A DNA stretch of 10,965 bases from contig UQOH01000069.1 in assembly GCA_900542625.1 (NCBI GenBank), forward strand, positions 1 through 10,965, given 5' to 3'. Numbering within the stretch: the stretch's first letter is position 1; every line of letters begins with the position of its first letter. Under the pieces are notes generated by a model. The model had not been told where the DNA came from. It saw only the letters and a list, made by a program, of their open reading frames with translations, and searched no databases. The translations under genes and the position numbers were made by a program. This stretch comes from an uncultured Fusobacterium sp. GTDB lineage: Bacteria; Fusobacteriota; Fusobacteriia; Fusobacteriales; Fusobacteriaceae. Positions 7,243 to 10,965 of this stretch are shown here, one piece after another.

Positions 7243-8408
7243 TATTTATTCACCTCATCATAAGTTTTGTCTAAAGCTGATTTCAAATCTGCTATAAGGT
7301 CTTTGCTGCTTTCAAGACCAGTTGCTATTCTTACAAGTCCTCCATCATAAAGAGAGATTAGTGTATGCTGTTCTCCAAGACTTGTTGCAATTGTGATAAG
7401 CTCAACTCTGTTTATAAATTCTTTAGTCATTTTTATTCTGTCTTCATCATTAGTGAAAGTTTTAAGAGTGAATGAAAGCATTCCTCCTCCAAGTCCATTC
7501 ATTTGTTTCTGACATAATTCATAGTCAGGACTTGATTTTAATCCGGGATAGTTTACTTTTTCAACTAATGGATGGCTTTCAAGAAACTCAGCTATTGCAA
7601 GTCCGTTTTTACAGTGTCTTTCTACTCTCATATCAAGAGTTCTTAATCCTCTTAAAATAAGCCATGCATTCATTGGAGTCATACATGCACCTGTGAAACA
7701 AGGCATAGACGGCCATTTTATTTTGTGGATAAGTTCTCTTTTTCCAAGAACAGCTCCTCCAATTGCATCTCCGTGTCCATTCATAAATTTTGTTAAACTG
7801 TGGATAACTAAATCTGCTCCAAGTTTTGTAGGATACTGAATAGGTGTAGGAGCAAAAGTAGAGTCAACAACAAATATGAAATCCTGTTTCTTTTTAAGCT
7901 CTGCTATTGCTGCAATATCTACCATTCTTAATGATGGATTTAAAGGTGATTCTATATAAACTATTTTTGTGTTAGGCTTTAATGCTGCCTCAACATTTTT
8001 CCAATCTGTTGCATCAACAAATGTTGCCTCAACACCAAAATTCATAAGACATTCTTTTATAAAAAGAGGTGTGTGTGAAAACATTCCGTTTGCACAAACT
8101 ATATGGTCTCCTGATTTTACCTGACTGAAAAACATAGAAGTGATTGCTCCCATTCCAGATGCTGTAACAACTCCTGTTTCACATCCTTCAATAAGTGCAA
8201 GTGTTCTTGCAAGTTCATCTGTGCTTGGATTTGATTCTCTTGCATAAACATGTCCCCAGTTATAACACAAATCTTCAAAGTGCTCTTGTGATGTTGCACC
8301 GTAAGTTGCAGTCTGATATATAGGTGAACTTAATGATCTTGTTTCACTGTCAGGGTTGTGTACGCCGTGAGCCAGCATAGTTTCAAGTTCTTTATCTTTC
8401 ATAAACAT
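7242..8408 (-). CDS. Cys/Met-metabolism PLP-dependent lyase, divergent methionine gamma-lyase relative
   Basis: A 388-residue cytosolic enzyme of the trans-sulfuration family, fold type I. The PLP lysine is Lys207 in SLTKFMNGHGD (204-214). Asp182 (VDSTFA) pairs with the PLP nitrogen, and Tyr55/Arg57 (YARESNP) contact the cofactor phosphate of the neighbouring subunit. SGMGAI (84-89), Ser343 and carboxylate-binding Arg360 are present. By recalled alignment with methionine gamma-lyases, the Tyr and Cys of YGCT are Phe110 and His112 (FSHT), the Lys-Asp before MTGA is Pro236-Cys237, and about 18 residues are missing before GLVR (356-360), where HPASMTH-type sequence usually lies. The reaction is therefore probably beta- or gamma-elimination, but on a substrate other than plain methionine. 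GGGAGG six nt upstream supports this ATG over one two codons later. First gene of the operon. Confidence 0.9.
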   Translation of the reverse strand: MFMKDKELETMLAHGVHNPDSETRSLSSPIYQTATYGATSQEHFEDLCYNWGHVYARESNPSTDELARTLALIEGCETGVVTASGMGAITSMFFSQVKSGDHIVCANGMFSHTPLFIKECLMNFGVEATFVDATDWKNVEAALKPNTKIVYIESPLNPSLRMVDIAAIAELKKKQDFIFVVDSTFAPTPIQYPTKLGADLVIHSLTKFMNGHGDAIGGAVLGKRELIHKIKWPSMPCFTGACMTPMNAWLILRGLRTLDMRVERHCKNGLAIAEFLESHPLVEKVNYPGLKSSPDYELCQKQMNGLGGGMLSFTLKTFTNDEDRIKMTKEFINRVELITIATSLGEQHTLISLYDGGLVRIATGLESSKDLIADLKSALDKTYDEVNK

Positions 8409-8449
8409 ATAATTCCTCCCTTAGCTTTCTTTATTTATCTGTTACTGGA

Positions 8450-8455
8450 ATTATA
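8450..8455 (-). promoter_or_regulatory. Candidate -10 box of the lyase operon
   Basis: TATAAT on the minus strand, 42 nt before the lyase ATG. No good -35 lies 16-18 nt upstream (AAATTT at 17 nt), which suggests activator dependence or read-through from the LytTR gene. The whole spacer 8409-8540 contains no convincing terminator or riboswitch. Confidence 0.4.
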
Positions 8456-8468
8456 TATCATTTATGAC

Positions 8469-8496
8469 ACAAATTTATTGAAAAAGAACAAACTAT
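8469..8496 (-). promoter_or_regulatory. Possible LytTR-type operator: imperfect direct repeat upstream of the lyase operon
   Basis: On the minus strand ATAGTTTGT (8496-8488) and TAAATTTGT (8477-8469) form an imperfect direct repeat separated by 10 nt, just upstream of the candidate -10. Each fits 8 of 9 positions of the degenerate LytTR half-site ([TA][AC][CA]GTTN[AG][TG]); the usual gap is 12-13 nt, so the fit is loose in this AT-rich DNA. Confidence 0.25.
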
Positions 8497-8540
8497 ATAA
8501 ATTTTATCCCCAAAAAGCCGTTTTTTTTCCTCGAAGTTTT

Positions 8541-9197
8541 TTAAAGCTTAAACATTGATGAAAAATAGTTTTCAGAGATTTTCTTTAAAATACTTTTTCC
8601 AAGATATATTTTTTCACTGCTGTTTGTAAGGATATATTCCTCTTTATAATCAATCTCTTTTATCTGCTCTATGTTTAAAATTACACTTCTTTCCACTCTT
8701 ATAAAATTAGTATTTTCCACAGCTTTTTCTATCTCGCCGAGAGATTTTCTCAAAAAATATGTTTTTCCTTTTACTATTGCAAAGGATTTTTTCAGATTTC
8801 TGTCATATGAAAAATACTCTATATCCTTAAGAGGAGTAACCAGATCTTTAAAGCTGTCAGAAAGAATAATCTTTTCTTTGGCAGCAACTGTTCCCTCTTC
8901 TGAAACAGAAGTAAAATTTTCAAAATAAATATATTCATCTCTTTTGTGAAACTCTATTCTGTTTTTAAGGTTCTGGTTATTTTTATAAAATTCAGTATCT
9001 ATTCTGTCAGAAAAAATAAGAATTTTCTTAAAAAGAGAAAAATCAATATCAGAAACAGCAAAAATATTGTTGTCAGTTATCAAAACAGATTCTTCTGCGT
9101 TTTCAATTTCAAGAATTTCTGTTCTTTCTATCTTTAAAGATGTTGTTTCTTTTAAAAGGTAGAAAAATAATTCATCACCATAAAAAAGGTATCTCAT
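8541..9197 (-). CDS. LytTR DNA-binding transcription regulator with degenerate N-terminal domain
   Basis: A 218-residue cytoplasmic protein. Residues about 118-212 form a LytTR DNA-binding domain: DIEYFSYDRNLKKSFAIVKG (125-144), FLRKSLGEIEKAV (148-160), the family hallmark FIRVERSVILNIEQIKEI (165-182) and a closing YLGKSILKKI (198-207). The first 115 residues contain alternating strands (SVLITDN 37-43, KKILIFSD 57-64) that resemble a response-regulator fold, but I see no conserved acidic pocket, phospho-acceptor Asp or switch Lys pattern, so phosphorylation control is doubtful. Its ATG overlaps the stop of the membrane-protein gene by one base (TAATG) with GAGGTG as ribosome site, indicating tight coupling. 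It probably controls itself and/or the lyase operon 132 nt downstream. Domain call firm; targets inferred. Confidence 0.9.
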   Translation of the reverse strand: MRYLFYGDELFFYLLKETTSLKIERTEILEIENAEESVLITDNNIFAVSDIDFSLFKKILIFSDRIDTEFYKNNQNLKNRIEFHKRDEYIYFENFTSVSEEGTVAAKEKIILSDSFKDLVTPLKDIEYFSYDRNLKKSFAIVKGKTYFLRKSLGEIEKAVENTNFIRVERSVILNIEQIKEIDYKEEYILTNSSEKIYLGKSILKKISENYFSSMFKL

Positions 9198-10780
9198 TAT
9201 TTATCACCTCTTTCTTGCTGACCCAGTCTTTCTTTCAGCATTTCCATAATGCGTGCTTTCTTTCCCTCTTCTGCCCTGTCCATTAAAGAAATAAGCTCTT
9301 TTGCATAAAAAATATCTTTTTCAAGTTTTTCAATTTTTCCTGCAAGATATTTTTCTCTCTTCTTGTAGTGATTAATCTGAACAGTTTTTAAAGTCAGATT
9401 TTCTGCAAGAGGTGCTATTTCATGAGTCAGATTTTTAAAATTTTTCAGCTTTCTTTTATATAATAAAAGGCATGGATCTTTCGCATATATAAATCCAAGA
9501 GTTTTGTTTCTGTTTTGTATTTTAAATTCTACATCATATTTTATTCCCTCGTAAACAGGAGAGAAAGTTATAAGAGATTGTTCATCATAAACAGAGGTGT
9601 TGCTGTTTATAGGAAGAAGAACAATTTTACACTCTATCAATCTAAACATTCTTATAAGCTCATTTTCTGTGAAATCTTTAAATTCATTAAGGCTCTCTAT
9701 CCCTTTCAGCTTATTAAGGAAATTATCATAACCTATTTCCTGCTGCTCAGTAAAGAAAAGCACAACAAAAGAAACTGTTTCAACAAAGATAATAATTGTT
9801 ATAAGAAGAGTTACATATCCTGTAAGCATAATCTGTTTTATAAAAAAACTTATAGTTATAAATGTTATAAGTATTCTCAGTGCATTAAAATTGACGCTTC
9901 TGAAAAACTGGTTATCTGTTGTAAGTTTTATATCCTCAAGCTGTACATGAACAAAAAGTATATTCAGCATTACGTGAGCCATAAATTCAAAATTTCCATA
10001 AAGATTTAATCTTTTATATACATACGTATTAAATAAAAATTGTATTAAAAATAATGTAAAATAATACATTGATTCTGTCTTTTTATTTTTGTTCTTATTA
10101 TAAAAGAAAGAAACAAAGCTGAATAAAATTATAATACAGATAAAGCCGCTTTTAAAATAATTGAAAAATATATTAATTCCCACAGCAGAAGAAACAAAAG
10201 CTTCATTTATATACACCTGATAAAACTCTTTTATAGCCATTGCCAGAGGGAAAGCTGCTGCAGTAATAAGAATTCCTGTAAACCAGTCTATAATTTTTGA
10301 GGTTTTATTAAAAAGAGCAGACCAAAAATATCTTATAAATCTTATGTATCCGCAGAAAGTAAAAATCCAGCTCAGTGAAGTAAAAAATATTTTAGCATTG
10401 TCAAAAGGCAGAAGATAACTTAAAATTTCTGCTCCCATGGCAAGTGAAAAATAAAGAGGTCCTACAAAAAGAATACTGTCTTTACATGTTCTGTGAAACA
10501 GAATTGTAAGAAGTATAAGATATGTAAGATACCCTCCTCCCAAAAACAGAATTATATATCTTTTATAAACAGATATAAGAAGTGTGTTTGAATTTTCAGG
10601 AACTATCTCTATTTTTAAAAGATGTATTAAATCCAAAAAGTTTGAGTAATAGGGAATTATAATATTATTGGGCAGAAAATTTCCTGAATATTTCAGCACT
10701 GCCATTGAACATGCCAAAAGAAACAATACAAATATAAATTCTGAAATATGATTGTCTTTTAAAATTTTTATTATCTTCAT
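9197..10780 (-). CDS. Polytopic membrane sensor-like protein with GAF-like region and coiled-coil tail, no kinase domain
   Basis: A 527-residue protein I cannot assign to a named family. Hydrophobic segments lie at about 13-32, 73-95, 102-125, 128-151, 164-184, 204-227, 238-256, 265-283, 298-316 and 321-343 (around ten helices). The cytoplasmic part begins near 345. Residues about 365-465 look GAF-like: a strand (ECKIVLLPI 383-391), LGFIYAKDP (428-436), and the helix HEIAPLAENLTL (453-464) where GAF-containing kinases run into their signalling helix. Residues 465-525 are highly charged and probably coiled coil. No H-box, N-box or G-box of a histidine kinase, and no cyclase or phosphodiesterase motif, is visible. 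With the coupled LytTR gene it looks like a sensor that holds or activates the regulator directly (inference). The ribosome site is weak. Confidence 0.8.
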   Translation of the reverse strand: MKIIKILKDNHISEFIFVLFLLACSMAVLKYSGNFLPNNIIIPYYSNFLDLIHLLKIEIVPENSNTLLISVYKRYIILFLGGGYLTYLILLTILFHRTCKDSILFVGPLYFSLAMGAEILSYLLPFDNAKIFFTSLSWIFTFCGYIRFIRYFWSALFNKTSKIIDWFTGILITAAAFPLAMAIKEFYQVYINEAFVSSAVGINIFFNYFKSGFICIIILFSFVSFFYNKNKNKKTESMYYFTLFLIQFLFNTYVYKRLNLYGNFEFMAHVMLNILFVHVQLEDIKLTTDNQFFRSVNFNALRILITFITISFFIKQIMLTGYVTLLITIIIFVETVSFVVLFFTEQQEIGYDNFLNKLKGIESLNEFKDFTENELIRMFRLIECKIVLLPINSNTSVYDEQSLITFSPVYEGIKYDVEFKIQNRNKTLGFIYAKDPCLLLYKRKLKNFKNLTHEIAPLAENLTLKTVQINHYKKREKYLAGKIEKLEKDIFYAKELISLMDRAEEGKKARIMEMLKERLGQQERGDK

Positions 10781-10820
10781 AATTAAATACCAGCCTTATT
10801 TATTTTTATATTTACTTTAT

Positions 10821-10849
10821 AATATATTATAATTATAAAAAAATTCCAA
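10821..10849 (-). promoter_or_regulatory. Possible promoter of the membrane-sensor/LytTR operon
   Basis: On the minus strand TTGGAA (10849-10844) and TATATT (10826-10821) are 17 nt apart. Several overlapping TATAAT-like strings exist in this A/T-rich spacer, so the exact -10 is uncertain. The leader before the ATG at 10780 would be about 35 nt. Confidence 0.35.
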
Positions 10850-10869
10850 ATACTTTTTCAGAGCAAAGT

Positions 10870-10903
10870 AAAAATGGACTGTGACTTAACACAATCCATT
10901 TTT
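10870..10903. terminator. Hairpin terminator of the right-edge gene, similar to the one at 3602
   Basis: AAAAATGGA (10870-10878) pairs with TCCATTTTT (10895-10903). After one C/A mismatch the stem continues as TGTG/CACA (10880-10883 with 10890-10893) around the loop ACTTAA. It lies 9 nt beyond the minus-strand stop at 10913 and ends in a T run on both strands. Confidence 0.85.
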
Positions 10904-10912
10904 GGTAAACAG

Positions 10913-10965
10913 CTATTTTAATTTATTTTTTAGGACATCTTCAAGTTTCGGCATTGCCGGGATAG
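10913..10965 (-). CDS. C-terminal end of an unidentified protein (partial)
   Basis: The minus strand reads IPAMPKLEDVLKNKLK followed by a TAG stop at 10915-10913, with the rest of the gene beyond the window edge. A good hairpin terminator begins 9 nt after the stop, and the lysine-rich amphipathic ending looks like a normal protein C terminus; both support a real gene. The 16 visible residues are too few to name a family. Confidence 0.55.
   Translation of the reverse strand, partial: IPAMPKLEDVLKNKLK

Noticed and set aside
8512..8525. AAAAA-GCCG-TTTTT as terminator of the LytTR gene
   Set aside because: Only five A-T pairs on a four-base loop; far too weak without G-C pairs in the stem.
8409..8540. 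SAM riboswitch or T-box controlling the lyase operon
   Set aside because: The likely leader is only about 35 nt and no conserved aptamer stems or antiterminator are visible; the spacer is too short for these elements.
9515..10009. 164-residue plus-strand reading frame opposite the membrane-protein gene
   Set aside because: Lys/Tyr/Phe-rich composition typical of antisense of an AT-rich gene; the minus-strand frame has clear membrane segments and operon context.
1..10965. CRISPR array, tRNA/rRNA gene, insertion sequence or prophage remnant
   Set aside because: No regularly spaced repeats, cloverleaf sequence, transposase or integrase motif was seen on either strand; coding density and base composition look uniform.

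Overview
The window is an AT-rich chromosomal segment with tightly packed genes. Its codon use, A/T-rich spacers, strong AGGAGG-type ribosome binding sites and the flavodoxin-DUF2023 gene pair suggest an anaerobic member of the Fusobacteriota, most likely Fusobacterium. That assignment is inferred from gene style and remembered family distribution, since no rRNA or other marker gene is present.

Layout. Positions 1-133 hold two inverted repeats and no gene. Positions 134-2513 (minus strand) encode a siroheme sulfite/nitrite reductase followed 16 nt later by a Cof-type HAD phosphatase. A divergent 238-nt spacer follows, carrying a textbook sigma-70 promoter for a plus-strand pair: a long-chain flavodoxin and, 1 nt after it, a DUF2023 protein. 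This pair converges on a minus-strand operon and the two share an 18-bp perfect inverted repeat that probably acts as a bidirectional terminator (3602-3649). Read in transcription order (8408 down to 3649), the minus operon is: a divergent Cys/Met-metabolism PLP lyase, an MFS transporter (1-nt stop/start overlap), a fused ABC permease plus substrate-binding protein of the OpuC/EgtU architecture, and its ATPase without CBS domains. Upstream on the same strand (10780 down to 8541) is a two-gene regulatory unit: a roughly 10-TM membrane protein with a GAF-like region and a coiled-coil tail but no kinase domain, and a LytTR DNA-binding protein with no recognisable phospho-acceptor receiver. At the right edge lies the C-terminal tail of another minus-strand gene, followed by its terminator.

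How the genes may work together. The theme is sulfur and electron transfer. Flavodoxin is a plausible electron donor for the divergently transcribed siroheme reductase. The lyase-MFS-ABC operon looks like an import-and-cleave module for an onium or sulfur-containing amino-acid-like compound. The lyase has lost several residues that define methionine gamma-lyase, and the ABC ATPase lacks the CBS pair typical of osmotically gated betaine importers, so both point away from the default annotations. The membrane-sensor/LytTR pair directly upstream, with no clear terminator in between, is the best candidate for its regulator and resembles in principle the LytTR regulatory systems (HdrRM/BrsRM type) more than a two-component system.
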